Source: Firmicutes bacterium CAG:582 (GTDB taxonomy: Bacteria > Bacillota_I > Bacilli_A > RF39 > UBA660). From it: a DNA stretch of 64,000 nt. Position numbers and translations under genes: made by a program. The DNA is taken from contig FR884183.1 of assembly GCA_000435515.1 (NCBI GenBank), positions 1-64,000 of the forward strand. Reading direction: 5' to 3'. Positions 43,916 through 53,746 of this stretch are shown here, piece after piece; positions within the stretch are counted from its first letter, which is position 1, and each line of letters opens with the position of its first letter. The notes beneath the pieces were generated by a model. It saw only the letters and a program-made list of their open reading frames with translations, had not been told where the DNA came from and searched no databases.

Positions 43916-44359
43916 ATGTTGATGGGTGAATATCATCACAATATTGATGATAAAAATCGACTAGTTCTTCCGAGTAAATTTAGAAACGAATTAGGAGATA
44001 AAATCATTATTACTCGTGGACTAGATAAATGCTTATTCGTCTATTCGACCAGCGAATGGCAAAAAATTGTCGACAAATTAAAAACTTTACCATTTACACA
44101 TAAAGACGCTCGTGACTTTGTTCGATTTTTCTTATCTGGCGCTATCGAAGCTGAATTTGACCGTAGTGGAAGAATCAGCATTACCTCCCCATTGATCGGA
44201 TATGCCGGTATTACACGTGAATGTGTCATTATCGGCGCAAACGATCGACTAGAAATTTGGGATAATGATTCATGGAATAATTTCCTAAATGAAAATGATG
44301 AAAGATTTGCAAGTATAGCAGAAAATTTATTTACTACAGGTGATTATAATGCATTATAG
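43916..44359 (+). CDS. mraZ: MraZ, cell division operon regulator
   Basis: 147 aa with two SpoVT/AbrB-like swapped-hairpin halves (GEYHHNIDDKNRLVLPSKFR and EAEFDRSGRISITSPLIGYAGI). DNA-binding regulator of the division/cell-wall cluster. ATG 43916 gives the usual MLMGEY start; the in-frame GTG at 43883 lies in the operator. Overlaps rsmH. Confidence 0.95.
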   Translation: MLMGEYHHNIDDKNRLVLPSKFRNELGDKIIITRGLDKCLFVYSTSEWQKIVDKLKTLPFTHKDARDFVRFFLSGAIEAEFDRSGRISITSPLIGYAGITRECVIIGANDRLEIWDNDSWNNFLNENDERFASIAENLFTTGDYNAL

Positions 44360-45260
44360 TGTTTTACTTAAAGAAAGTATTGAACTACTTAATATAAAAG
44401 AAAATGGAATTTACGTTGATTGTACATTAGGATATGCTGGTCATAGTAAAGAAATCTTAAAAAGATTAAAAACAGGATTTCTTTATGCCTTTGATCAAGA
44501 TTTAGAAGCGATTGATTACTCTAAAAAAGTTTTATCGGAGATTGGAGATAATTTTGAGATAATTCATTCTAACTTTTCTAATTTAAAAAGTGAACTTATG
44601 GAAAGGGGAATTACTCAAGTTGATGGAATTTTATTTGATTTAGGGTTTTCTTCTCCTCAAATTGACAATGTTGATCGTGGTTTTTCTTTTATGAAAGATG
44701 CAACATTAGATATGCGTATGGATCAAACGGCAAAAAAAAGTGCATATGATGTAGTAAATAATTATAGTCAAGAAGAATTAACCAATATATTTTATAAGTA
44801 TGCTGAAGAAAAATATTCTAAAAGTATTGCTAAAAATATTGTATCTTCAAGGCCAATAAAAAAAACATTAGAACTTGTAGATATTATAAAAAGAAGCGTT
44901 CCGGTTAGTTATTATAATACTAGACATCCAGAACGAGTTATATTTCAAGCATTAAGAATTGAAGTAAATAATGAACTTGGTGTTTTGGAAAATGTTTTGC
45001 CTGATGCTATAGATTTATTAAAGTGTGAAGGCAGAATTGCTGTTATAACGTTTCATTCTTTAGAGGATAGAATAGTTAAGCATATATTTAAAAATGCCAG
45101 TGAAGTTCCAGAAATAGTTAAAGGTATCCCTGATATACCTGATGAATATAAGCCAAAAATAAAATTAATAAACAAAAAACCAATTGTTGCATCAAACAAT
45201 GAAATAAATGAAAACTCACGAAGCAAAAGCGCTAAACTTAGAGTAATAGAAAGGGTATAA
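44349..45260 (+). CDS. rsmH: RsmH, 16S rRNA m4C1402 methyltransferase
   Basis: 303 aa. HYSVLLKESIELL start, VDCTLGYAGHSKEIL (SAM motif I), GILFDLGFSSPQIDNVDRGFSF, RIEVNNELGVLE and VITFHSLEDRIVKHIF are all diagnostic. Overlaps mraZ by 11 bases; ATG 44349 follows AGGTGAT. Confidence 0.96.
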   Translation: MHYSVLLKESIELLNIKENGIYVDCTLGYAGHSKEILKRLKTGFLYAFDQDLEAIDYSKKVLSEIGDNFEIIHSNFSNLKSELMERGITQVDGILFDLGFSSPQIDNVDRGFSFMKDATLDMRMDQTAKKSAYDVVNNYSQEELTNIFYKYAEEKYSKSIAKNIVSSRPIKKTLELVDIIKRSVPVSYYNTRHPERVIFQALRIEVNNELGVLENVLPDAIDLLKCEGRIAVITFHSLEDRIVKHIFKNASEVPEIVKGIPDIPDEYKPKIKLINKKPIVASNNEINENSRSKSAKLRVIERV

Positions 45261-45262
45261 AT

Positions 45263-45559
45263 ATGAAAAAATCAACTTCAAAAAAAGGAATTAAATTTAA
45301 AAAAGGAGAAAAGTTAATTATTGCAGTTTTATCTTTACTTGCGCTTATGACACCTGTTATGGTTGTTTATACAAGTGCTACTTTATCAAGTTCAAATATT
45401 GAAGTTGAAAAGATGAAAAAGAAGATTGAAAAACAAGAAAACGTTAATTCAAGTTTATCAATGCAAGTTGATGAACTTGCAAGTCTATCCACTATTCAAG
45501 ATGTTGCAAAGAGTAATGGTTTAAGCTATAATAATGATAATATAATAGTTATTAAATAA
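45263..45559 (+). CDS. ftsL: FtsL-like division protein
   Basis: 98 aa. Basic cytoplasmic N-terminus, one TM (~20-40), then a short coiled coil (NIEVEKMKKKIEKQENVNSS) and IQDVAKSNGLSYN at the C-terminus. Sequence similarity to FtsL is low, as usual, but size, topology and position between rsmH and the transpeptidase gene identify it. Confidence 0.82.
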   Translation: MKKSTSKKGIKFKKGEKLIIAVLSLLALMTPVMVVYTSATLSSSNIEVEKMKKKIEKQENVNSSLSMQVDELASLSTIQDVAKSNGLSYNNDNIIVIK

Positions 45560-45575
45560 TAAGTGAGGTTAAAAC

Positions 45576-47756
45576 ATGAAATATACGAACAATACAATTA
45601 AAATCAATTTTGTTTTTATAATTTGTATTGTTCTTTTATTTGTGCTTTTTTTTGTAAAACTTGCTTATGTGGCAACAAATGACGTCGTAGAAGGCTCTAA
45701 TTTGAAAGAAATTGCTGAAGCTAGAAGTACAACAACTAAAACTCTTTATGCAACACGTGGTAATATTTATGATAACGCTAATAATCTTTTAGCTCAAAAT
45801 GTTAATTCTTATACTTTAATTGCCTATCTTTCTTCTAGTAGAACTACTGATGAAAGATATCCAAAACATGTTGTAGATAAAGAAACTACAGCACGAAAAC
45901 TATCAGAAGTATTAGAACCTATCAATAAGACAATGACCTATGAATATATTTTTAAAAGGTTAAACGTAGAAAATAAGTATCAAGTCGAATTTGGATCTGG
46001 TGGTAAAAATTTAAGTGAACTTGATAAACAAAAAATTGAAGAACTTGATCTTCCTGGTATCGCGTTTGTTAAATCATCTAAGAGATATTATCAAAATGGT
46101 AATTTTGCTTCATATTTAATCGGTTATGCCAAAAAAAATGAAGAAACTGATGAGATGACTGGAGAACTTGGAATCGAAAAATTTTGTGATAGGTATTTAA
46201 AAGGAAAAGATGGAAGTATTACATATCAACATGATGCTTATGGTTATCAAATGGCTGATAAAGTAAGCCAAAATACACCAGCCGAGGATGGGTATGATGT
46301 TTATCTTACGTTGGATAAACAAGTTCAAATATTTCTTGATAATGCTGTATCAGAATTTGGAACTTATAATCCTTCTTGGGTAACTATAACAGTTGCTGAT
46401 GCTAAAACAGGTGCAATTATTGGTTCTTCAACTTCACCTAGTTTTGACCCAAATAAACTTGATTTACAAAACTATAACGATCCGCTTATTTCCTATACAT
46501 ATGAACCTGGAAGTACAATGAAAATATTTTCTTTTGCATCAGCTATAGAAGAGGGATTATATAAAGGCGATGAATTATATAAGTCAGGTACAGTAGAAGT
46601 GGCTGATTATAAAATTAAGGATTGGAATAAAGTTGGTTGGGGAAATATTACTTATGATGTAGGATTCACGTATTCATCTAACGTTGCGGCAGTTAATTTA
46701 TCAAAACTATTAAAAAAACAAGGGTTAACTAAATATTATTCTAATTTAGGATTTGGTGAAAAAACTGGTATTGAACTTGCAAACGAATATAAGGGTGATA
46801 TCAATTTTGAATATGAAACTGAAGTGGCCTCTGCTTCCTATGGACAAGGTATAACAATAACTCCAATTCAAATGATTCAAGCCCTTACTACCTTAACAAA
46901 TGATGGAACTGTTATGAAACCATATATTATTGATAAAATTGTTGATCCAAATAAAAATGAAGTGGTTTATCAAGGTGGTAAGAAAGAACTTAATAAAGTG
47001 TATTCGACATCAACCGTTAATAAAGTTAAAGAACTTATGGATTTAACTGTTAATGGAGCGGATACCGGTGCAACTGGACGTGTATATCATACGGATTCAG
47101 TTAGACTTATTGGTAAAACTGGTACAGCTAACTATACAAATGGTACTGGTAGTTATGTTGTAGGAAATTACAATGTAATAAAATCATTCGCGGGAATATT
47201 TCCGAAAGATGATCCAGAATATATTTTATATGTAGCTGTAAAAGATTTTCATGGTACTAGTAAAAATATGGGAACAATTATCAAAAAGATGGTTGAAAGT
47301 GTTGCTAAATATAAAAACCTTGATACTAGAGTAAGCGATAAAGATGCAAGCAAAATAGTTGATATTGACTCATATGTTAATAAAACAGTAACTGCTGCTA
47401 TATCCTCTTTACAAAGCAAGGGAATAACTCCTTTGATTATCGGTGATGGAAGTCGCGTTATAAAACAATACCCTGAAGCGGGTGTGAAAACAAGTCAAAG
47501 TTCGAAAGTTTTTTTGCTTACAAATAGTAAGAATATAACGATGCCTGATATTAGTGGATGGAGTGAAAGTGAAGTTATTAATTTTTGTAATTTAGTTAAT
47601 CTTAAATATAGTTTTAATAACTATGGTTATGTAGAAAACTCAAACATTCCGGCTGGGACAGTGCTTGATACTTTAAATATGACACTTGAAGTTAATTTTC
47701 AAAATATAAATCCAAATACATATTCAAAAAAGAAAGAGGAGGAGAAAAATGAATAA
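45576..47756 (+). CDS. Class B penicillin-binding protein with two PASTA domains (FtsI/SpoVD type)
   Basis: 726 aa septal transpeptidase. N-terminal TM (~10-30), PBP dimerisation domain (ATRGNIYDNANNLLAQN), catalytic motifs SxxK in PGSTMKIF (Ser ~313), SxN in YSSNVAAV, KTG in IGKTGTANYT (~513), then two PASTA repeats (~595-655 and ~660-720). The PASTA pair matches Firmicute PBP2B/PBP2x/SpoVD. Second-last gene of the mraZ cluster as seen here; no mraY, ftsZ or ftsA follow. Confidence 0.95.
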   Translation: MKYTNNTIKINFVFIICIVLLFVLFFVKLAYVATNDVVEGSNLKEIAEARSTTTKTLYATRGNIYDNANNLLAQNVNSYTLIAYLSSSRTTDERYPKHVVDKETTARKLSEVLEPINKTMTYEYIFKRLNVENKYQVEFGSGGKNLSELDKQKIEELDLPGIAFVKSSKRYYQNGNFASYLIGYAKKNEETDEMTGELGIEKFCDRYLKGKDGSITYQHDAYGYQMADKVSQNTPAEDGYDVYLTLDKQVQIFLDNAVSEFGTYNPSWVTITVADAKTGAIIGSSTSPSFDPNKLDLQNYNDPLISYTYEPGSTMKIFSFASAIEEGLYKGDELYKSGTVEVADYKIKDWNKVGWGNITYDVGFTYSSNVAAVNLSKLLKKQGLTKYYSNLGFGEKTGIELANEYKGDINFEYETEVASASYGQGITITPIQMIQALTTLTNDGTVMKPYIIDKIVDPNKNEVVYQGGKKELNKVYSTSTVNKVKELMDLTVNGADTGATGRVYHTDSVRLIGKTGTANYTNGTGSYVVGNYNVIKSFAGIFPKDDPEYILYVAVKDFHGTSKNMGTIIKKMVESVAKYKNLDTRVSDKDASKIVDIDSYVNKTVTAAISSLQSKGITPLIIGDGSRVIKQYPEAGVKTSQSSKVFLLTNSKNITMPDISGWSESEVINFCNLVNLKYSFNNYGYVENSNIPAGTVLDTLNMTLEVNFQNINPNTYSKKKEEEKNE

Positions 47757-48267
47757 AGTTAAAGAATTTTTTAATAGTCCTAAAATTATAATAGTAACCT
47801 TAATAGTTTTACTTGCTATAAGTGTTTTAGTTATATATAAGCTTAGTACTTCAAGTAAAATTTATATATCTTCTGTAAATAATGATGATGTTAGTATTTC
47901 GACTATTCATGCTTTTATCAATAATGATATGCATATGTTTTATTCAACTCCTGCTACTTTTAATAATGATGATTATAAAATCTATGGAATAACGGCAGGA
48001 TATTATGTAAAAAATGGAAATGAGTATATGGAATTTTTAACTCAAAGTGATGACTTTTCATCTGCTGAATCATTGACTAAAACTTTGGAATTCTATAGTG
48101 CTTTTAATTATATTGAAAGCAATAATAAACATGATAAGTTTAATGAAACTGTTAAGAAAAACTTTGAAGATAATTTATATTTTATAGTTAAAGTAAAAAA
48201 GGAAAAAACAAGTAGTTTAGAAACAATTTATGAAAGAAAAATAGAAATGAAAAAAATAACTAAATAA
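47749..48267 (+). CDS. Membrane-anchored hypothetical protein
   Basis: 172 aa with one N-terminal TM (~12-31) and an extracytoplasmic ~140-residue domain, not recognised. GGAGGAG site precedes the ATG, and it overlaps the PBP gene by 8 bases, so it is co-expressed with division genes. Confidence 0.75.
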   Translation: MNKVKEFFNSPKIIIVTLIVLLAISVLVIYKLSTSSKIYISSVNNDDVSISTIHAFINNDMHMFYSTPATFNNDDYKIYGITAGYYVKNGNEYMEFLTQSDDFSSAESLTKTLEFYSAFNYIESNNKHDKFNETVKKNFEDNLYFIVKVKKEKTSSLETIYERKIEMKKITK

Positions 48268-48332
48268 AAGTTATATGATACTTGTTAGTAATTCTTATTT
48301 ATGATAGTATAGATATTCAAGGAGATGAATGT

Positions 48333-48875
48333 ATGAAAATTATTAGAAATGGTGTAGCTTATATACAAGTTCTTGATTTTCAAAGACTTTTAGAAAAAGA
48401 AAAGTTTGAAATTTTAACTAGTGAAGTCTTTCCTATATTATTTAGGGAAGCAAGCAAGGATTCTGATATGTTCATTATATGTAAAGATAACGAAAATGAT
48501 TTTATTGAATTTAGAAATCCTAAATCAGTTGAATTTTTAACCAGTTTTGAAGAAATTGTTGATTATGATGAAATAAAAGATTTAAGTTATGAAGAAATGG
48601 ATGCATTGAGAGTATGTATTATTAATGAAAAGAACGAAATAGCATCTAAAGTAAATATGATGTCAGCGGAAGAGCAAAAACAACATCCAGAGTTATTTGA
48701 AAGGTATAATACACTTTCTTCAAAGTTTATGTCACTTAATGATGTTTATTGGTTTAAACGTGGAAAAGTTAAACTAGTTCTTCCAGATGATGAAAAAGAG
48801 TTAAAACCAATCTCGTTTGGTGATGAAATTAAGCTACGTCTAAAAAATGCTTTTAATAGAAAAAATAACAAATAA
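48333..48875 (+). CDS. Hypothetical protein
   Basis: 180 aa, acidic, soluble, not recognised. ATG 48333 follows AAGGAGATG (48319-48327). Its end is marked by a bidirectional terminator. Confidence 0.75.
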   Translation: MKIIRNGVAYIQVLDFQRLLEKEKFEILTSEVFPILFREASKDSDMFIICKDNENDFIEFRNPKSVEFLTSFEEIVDYDEIKDLSYEEMDALRVCIINEKNEIASKVNMMSAEEQKQHPELFERYNTLSSKFMSLNDVYWFKRGKVKLVLPDDEKELKPISFGDEIKLRLKNAFNRKNNK

Positions 48876-48876
48876 A

Positions 48877-48899
48877 AAAACGACCTTAAAAGTCGTTTT
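48877..48899. terminator. Bidirectional terminator (hypothetical gene / tRNA-Glu)
   Basis: AAAACGAC (48877-48884) pairs with GTCGTTTT (48892-48899). T-run follows on the + strand, and seven A at 48874-48880 give a T-run on the minus strand for the tRNA. Confidence 0.8.
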
Positions 48900-48909
48900 A
48901 ATTATACAT

Positions 48910-48986
48910 TGGTGACCCGTACGGGATTTGAACCCATGAATGCATGCGTGAAAGGCATGTGTGTTAAACCACTTCACCAACGGGCC
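48910..48986 (-). tRNA. tRNA-Glu (TTC anticodon)
   Basis: 77 nt with CCA on the minus strand. Acceptor GGCCCGT/ACGGGTC (one G-T pair at position 2), anticodon loop CTTTCAC, T-arm with GTTCAAATC. Single tRNA with its own promoter and terminator. Confidence 0.95.
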
Positions 48987-48996
48987 GTGCAAATAG

Positions 48997-49026
48997 ATAA
49001 TACTATAATTTGTATATTTATGTCAA
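48997..49026 (-). promoter_or_regulatory. Promoter of tRNA-Glu
   Basis: On the minus strand TTGACA (49026-49021), 18-bp spacer, TATTAT (49002-48997), 11 bp before the tRNA 5' end. Confidence 0.65.
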
Positions 49027-49071
49027 GTAAAATGTTTATTAAATTTAAAAATATATATATTTTTGTTTAAG

Positions 49072-49080
49072 TGATATAAT
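49072..49080 (+). promoter_or_regulatory. Extended -10 promoter element
   Basis: TGA-TATAAT, 19 bp before ATG 49100, with AGAGGTG between. No good -35. Confidence 0.5.
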
Positions 49081-49099
49081 AAGAAATAGAGGTGTTAGT

Positions 49100-50566
49100 A
49101 TGCGTAGAGTTAAAAGAAAATTTATTAAAATAAATGATGTTTATGTTGAAATAACTAGAATTATTTTAGCTTTATTTTTGTTTACTATAAGTATGTTTTT
49201 ATCAAAATCAATGTTTCAACCTAGAAAAACGTATTCTTTAGTGTTAAATGGAAATACAAGTGTTGATGTATCAATAAAAAATGATTATACTGATGCTGGA
49301 TTTAAATTTTTAGAGAATAATAAAAAAATTGAAGCAAATGAATTAAAAATAAATGTAAAAAATGATGTTGATACAAATAATTTAGGTCAATATGCTTATA
49401 CATATGAGGTTATATATAAAAATACAACATATACTGCAAAGAGAATTGTAAATGTTGTTGATAATATTCCTCCTGTAATAAAAACAGATATGCAACAAGT
49501 TGAATTGTTTTCTTGTCAAAAAGACGGAAAATTGAATATTGAATATTCGGCGGAGGATAATTATGATGGAGTAATAACTGATAAAGTTAAGGAAAAAATA
49601 GATGCTAATAAAGTTATTTTAAGTGTTGTTGATTCTTCTGGTAATGAAACAACAAAGGAAATTCCTATAGTTGAAACGGAAGAACCTAGTCCAAAAATCT
49701 CTTTAAACGGGAGAGAAATTGTATATGTTAAACAAAATGAAACTTATATCGAAGAGGGAGCGATCGCTTTTGATGCTTGTGAAAACAAAATAGATGATGA
49801 GGTTAAAATTGAAGGAAGTGTTGATACAACTAAAGTCGGAACCTATGAAATTAAATACAGTGTTACTAGTGGAACTAAAACAAGTGTAAAAACGCGTACA
49901 GTTATTGTTTATGATGGAATAATCAATAATCCTATATCTCCAAACAGGGATAAAGTAGTTTATTTGACTTTTGATGACGGCCCTGGAAGATACACTGAAG
50001 AACTTTTAGATATTTTAAAAAAATATAATGTTAAAGCAACATTTTTTGTAACTAATCAATTTAAAGCTTATGTTCCTTTGATAAAAAGAGAGCATGATGA
50101 GGGACACAGTATTGCTATTCACACATTAACTCATAAATGGAGTGTTTATGATTCTGTAGAAACGTATATAAAAGATTTTAATGACATGAACAATATTGTA
50201 GAGCAATATACCGGGTCAAAGACTAATTTATTTAGATTCCCTGGAGGTAGTTCTAATACAATAAGTAGGGGACACTCGAAAGGTGTTGTATCAGCAATTG
50301 CTAATGAGATGACAAAAAGGGGATATGTTTATTTTGATTGGAATGTTGATTCAAATGATGCAGCAGGAGCAAATTCTAGTCAAATATATAGCAATGTGAC
50401 CACGGGAATAAGTAAAAGACATGAATCAGTTGTATTAATGCATGATATTAAAAGAAGTACAATTGATGTAATTGAGGATATTATTGTTTATGGATTGAAT
50501 AATGGCTATACATTTGATACCTTAAATGTGTCATCTCCAACTGTACACCATCACATAAATAATTGA
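49100..50566 (+). CDS. Polysaccharide deacetylase with Ig-like (DUF5011-type) domains
   Basis: 488 aa. N-terminal TM (~20-38), two bacterial Ig-like/DUF5011 modules (~50-125 and ~195-270, ending with the GTYEIKYSV pattern), then a NodB deacetylase domain from ~285: YLTFDDGPGRYTEELL (metal Asp), HTLTHKWS (His ligands), RFPGGSSNTIS, VLMHDI. Likely removes acetyl groups from peptidoglycan or another surface glycan outside the membrane. All catalytic motifs are present. Confidence 0.93.
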   Translation: MRRVKRKFIKINDVYVEITRIILALFLFTISMFLSKSMFQPRKTYSLVLNGNTSVDVSIKNDYTDAGFKFLENNKKIEANELKINVKNDVDTNNLGQYAYTYEVIYKNTTYTAKRIVNVVDNIPPVIKTDMQQVELFSCQKDGKLNIEYSAEDNYDGVITDKVKEKIDANKVILSVVDSSGNETTKEIPIVETEEPSPKISLNGREIVYVKQNETYIEEGAIAFDACENKIDDEVKIEGSVDTTKVGTYEIKYSVTSGTKTSVKTRTVIVYDGIINNPISPNRDKVVYLTFDDGPGRYTEELLDILKKYNVKATFFVTNQFKAYVPLIKREHDEGHSIAIHTLTHKWSVYDSVETYIKDFNDMNNIVEQYTGSKTNLFRFPGGSSNTISRGHSKGVVSAIANEMTKRGYVYFDWNVDSNDAAGANSSQIYSNVTTGISKRHESVVLMHDIKRSTIDVIEDIIVYGLNNGYTFDTLNVSSPTVHHHINN

Positions 50567-50611
50567 TTTTACTGTATATTTAATTTATAATTAAACTATG
50601 AGGTGTTGTAA

Positions 50612-51595
50612 ATGGACAGTAAAAAAGATGTAAATAATAAACAAAAGTCTTATTTAACAAAAAAGGAAAAAGAAAATATTAGAAAAGGTGTGCTTGAGGA
50701 AATAAATGATGAAGTTCGTTCTAGTTTATGTGAAAATGTATTAAATGATGTTAATGAACGCATCAATGAAGAATATAAAGAAAATTTAAAAGAGACTATT
50801 TCTAGTGAAATAATAAATGATATTAAAGAAAATATTAAAGAAGATGAGAAGAAGATGTCTCGTCGTAAAAATTTCAAAATAGTAAGATTATATATTTATA
50901 TTTTGCTGTTAATGGCAGGATCGATTTTCTTAATCTATAAATTATATGTAACCGGTAATTTAGATGTTGTAAAGGATATAAAAATATCTACAACGACAAC
51001 AACGACAACAACTGCGTTAGTTAAAGATTTAAAATGGTACATGAATAAATATGGAAACATTTTAGATAACATAAAAATTGATAATGTTTCGTTACTAAAA
51101 GGGAATTTTGATATAAGTAAGATTGATGTTAAAGATAAACTTTCAATTGCTTATAATAATCTTTCGAGTGATTCTATTACAAAAGATGGGATGATTTATT
51201 CTGTTAAAGAAGAAGATTTAAAAAATTCGTATGTAGCTATATTTGGTAGTGAAGATGGATATGAACCAAGTTCGTTTCAAGTTGATGGAGTAGTTTTTGC
51301 TTATTCCTTATCTAATGCAAGTTATATGGCTGTTGCTAATAAAGAAAATGCAAGTGAAAACATTTTGATGGAAATAACTAACATCAAAGAAGAAGATGGG
51401 GAACTTGTTGTTGATTGTATAACAGCCTTAGTAAAAGAAAGTAAACTTTATAATATAAACAATCTGGATGTTGCTTTGAAAGACTACAACAGTGGCGAAT
51501 CTTTGAAAACATCTGAAAATAGCTTATCAAAAAATAGATTTACATTTAAACTTATTAATGATAAATATTATATAAGCTCAATTTCGATTATTTAA
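50612..51595 (+). CDS. Single-pass membrane protein, unknown
   Basis: 327 aa. Charged, probably coiled-coil cytoplasmic N-terminus (~1-90), TM (~93-113), a Thr-rich linker with eight Thr (~128-136) and an extracytoplasmic domain (~150-327). Similar Thr linkers occur in the exported proteins at 35756 and 40463. Not recognised. Confidence 0.77.
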   Translation: MDSKKDVNNKQKSYLTKKEKENIRKGVLEEINDEVRSSLCENVLNDVNERINEEYKENLKETISSEIINDIKENIKEDEKKMSRRKNFKIVRLYIYILLLMAGSIFLIYKLYVTGNLDVVKDIKISTTTTTTTTALVKDLKWYMNKYGNILDNIKIDNVSLLKGNFDISKIDVKDKLSIAYNNLSSDSITKDGMIYSVKEEDLKNSYVAIFGSEDGYEPSSFQVDGVVFAYSLSNASYMAVANKENASENILMEITNIKEEDGELVVDCITALVKESKLYNINNLDVALKDYNSGESLKTSENSLSKNRFTFKLINDKYYISSISII

Positions 51596-51620
51596 ATATG
51601 CTTTTTTAGCATATTTTTTT
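51594..51620 (+). terminator. Rho-independent terminator
   Basis: AAATATGC (51594-51601) pairs with GCATATTT (51609-51616), followed by T. Confidence 0.85.
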
Positions 51621-51677
51621 ATTTTTCAAGAAAATCATAAATTTATCGTTAAAGATATTTATAGGAGGAATAAATTT

Positions 51678-52088
51678 ATGAATTATGAGAATTATATACA
51701 TAACTTATTTGTTGATGATGAGATATTTAAGTACTCGATAAATGAAATAGAAAATCAACACGAAATAAGTTTTTATATTCGTTTTGGGAGTGCTCTTTAT
51801 AATTTAAATCATGATTATGGATCAATTGGTTTAAGAAAAATAGTTGATTATATTAACTCGGAAATAAATCAAGATATTACTTTAAAAGAAATAAAACAAA
51901 TTATAAAGTTTTTTAAATTAATATGTCATGGTATGATAATAAGTTATAAAATTACATTTGATTATTATAAATGTTTATTAAAATATGACGATATTGTGTT
52001 TATTAATAGTTGCATTGAACTTGCTGATAGAAATCCGTTAGACTTGGAACGCTTTGAAGAAATTGTTACTAATAAAAAAAATAGTTAA
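51678..52088 (+). CDS. Hypothetical protein
   Basis: 136 aa, helical, Ile/Tyr-rich, soluble, not recognised. Strong TAGGAGGAAT site before the ATG. Lies upstream of ftsE. Confidence 0.72.
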   Translation: MNYENYIHNLFVDDEIFKYSINEIENQHEISFYIRFGSALYNLNHDYGSIGLRKIVDYINSEINQDITLKEIKQIIKFFKLICHGMIISYKITFDYYKCLLKYDDIVFINSCIELADRNPLDLERFEEIVTNKKNS

Positions 52089-52135
52089 GGTTTACAGTTA
52101 ATGCTTGTAAATTATTATTAATTATTTTTTTATTA

Positions 52136-52144
52136 TGCTATAAT
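52136..52144 (+). promoter_or_regulatory. Extended -10 promoter of ftsEX operon
   Basis: TGC-TATAAT, 18 bp before ATG 52162. No good -35. Confidence 0.5.
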
Positions 52145-52161
52145 AATTGTATGGTGATTGT

Positions 52162-52863
52162 ATGGAGTTCATAGAACTAAAAAATGTTTATAAAGTATAT
52201 AAAAATGGAGTAACCGCGTTAGCAGATGTAAATCTTACAATAAGCGCAGGAGAATTTGTGTTCATTATTGGTGAATCTGGTTCTGGTAAGTCAACCCTTA
52301 CAAAACTTTTATATAGAGAAGAAAAACCAAATAAAGGTAGTGTTTTTGTTGGTGGAATTAATGTATCAGGTTTAAGAAATAGTAATGTTTATAAATTAAG
52401 AAGAAAAATAGGCGTTGTATTTCAAGATTTTAAGCTATTACCAAAGTTAACTGTTTATGAAAATGTTGCTTATCCGCTTGAAAGTTATGGCGTTGATAAA
52501 AACGAAATTAAGAATAGAGTCTTAAAAGCTGTTGAAAGAGTTGGACTTAAAAATAAACTTAGAAGTTATCCTAATCAGTTATCTGGTGGAGAACAACAAA
52601 GGGTATGTATTGCTCGTGCAATAGTTAATGAACCAAAACTTATTATATGTGATGAACCAACCGGGGATTTAGACCCTAAGATGAGTAAAGAAATAATGGA
52701 TGTTATCAATAATATAAATAAAGAACTTGGGTCAACGATTATAATGGCTACGCATGACAAGGAAATTGTAAATAGAATGAAAAAGAGAGTTATTGCTATT
52801 CATAATGGTGTAGTAGTGTCTGATAAAAAGAAGGGAAGTTATATAGAAGATGAGACTGTTTAG
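52162..52863 (+). CDS. ftsE: FtsE, division ABC ATPase
   Basis: 233 aa. Walker A GESGSGKST, FtsE-typical RRKIGVVFQDFKLLPKLTVYENVAYPLE, signature LSGGEQQRVCIARA, Walker B LIICDEPTGDLD, ATHDKEIV. ATG 52162 follows GGTGAT; TTG 52147 is in frame but would start inside the leader. Partner of FtsX, overlapping it by 14 bases; together they relay ATP hydrolysis to extracellular peptidoglycan hydrolases. Confidence 0.95.
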   Translation: MEFIELKNVYKVYKNGVTALADVNLTISAGEFVFIIGESGSGKSTLTKLLYREEKPNKGSVFVGGINVSGLRNSNVYKLRRKIGVVFQDFKLLPKLTVYENVAYPLESYGVDKNEIKNRVLKAVERVGLKNKLRSYPNQLSGGEQQRVCIARAIVNEPKLIICDEPTGDLDPKMSKEIMDVINNINKELGSTIIMATHDKEIVNRMKKRVIAIHNGVVVSDKKKGSYIEDETV

Positions 52864-53746
52864 AATTTTAGGTAAAAGTATTAGCAACGCTTTTAAAAGT
52901 ATTGTTCGTAATTTCTCACTTAGTTTAGCTTCTATATCATGTACAGCAATTACTTTAATTTTGGTGTCAATTGCCTTGCTTGCAACATATAATGTTAACT
53001 CGATGACAAAGAATATTGAAGGATCGATGACGATAATCGCGTTTATTGATGAAAATGCGACTGATGAAGAAATAGAAAATGTTAAAAATACGATATATAG
53101 TATAGAAAATGTTGATAAGGATAAAACGATCTTTCGCAGTAAAGATGAAATAAAAAATGATTTATTAAACGATGAAAATATTAAAGAAACATTATCCGTT
53201 TTTGATGAAAATCCTTTACTTTCAACAATGGTAGTAAATGTAAAAAACGTAAGAAAGATTACTTCTACTGCAAACGAAATAAAAAGTGTTGATAAAGTTA
53301 AATATGTAAAATATGGAGAATCTATTGTTAATGAGGTTTTGAATGCATTTGATTTTGCAAGATATGCTTGTATTGTAGCCGTTATAGCTTTGGTGTTGGT
53401 AACTATATTCTTAAATGAAAATACAATTAAAATCACAATTTTTTCGAGAAAAAATGAAATTGGTATTATGAGGTTAGTTGGTACAAGTAATATTGTTATT
53501 AAACTTCCATTTATATTTGAAGGATTTATTCTTGGACTTATAGGAGCTATTTTACCAATCGTGATTACAATATTTGGATATTCATACTTTTATGATGTTT
53601 TAGGTGGAAAAATATATACTGATTTATTAACTCTTGTAAAACCAAGTGATATTGTTTATATATCAAGTTTCGTTTTGGCAATTATTGGTTCTTTAGTTGG
53701 TGTATTTGGTTCAATAAAAGCTGTAAGGAGATATTTGAAGATATGA
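52850..53746 (+). CDS. ftsX: FtsX, division ABC permease
   Basis: 298 aa with four TM segments (~20-45, ~180-200, ~225-250, ~268-290) and a large extracellular loop (~50-165) after TM1, the FtsX topology. Ends at an ATGA overlap with the M23 gene, its predicted effector. Confidence 0.94.
   Translation: MRLFRILGKSISNAFKSIVRNFSLSLASISCTAITLILVSIALLATYNVNSMTKNIEGSMTIIAFIDENATDEEIENVKNTIYSIENVDKDKTIFRSKDEIKNDLLNDENIKETLSVFDENPLLSTMVVNVKNVRKITSTANEIKSVDKVKYVKYGESIVNEVLNAFDFARYACIVAVIALVLVTIFLNENTIKITIFSRKNEIGIMRLVGTSNIVIKLPFIFEGFILGLIGAILPIVITIFGYSYFYDVLGGKIYTDLLTLVKPSDIVYISSFVLAIIGSLVGVFGSIKAVRRYLKI

Noticed and set aside
52732..53436. 234-aa minus-strand ORF
   Set aside because: Antisense shadow of ftsE/ftsX, which have clear motifs on the + strand; composition is not protein-like.
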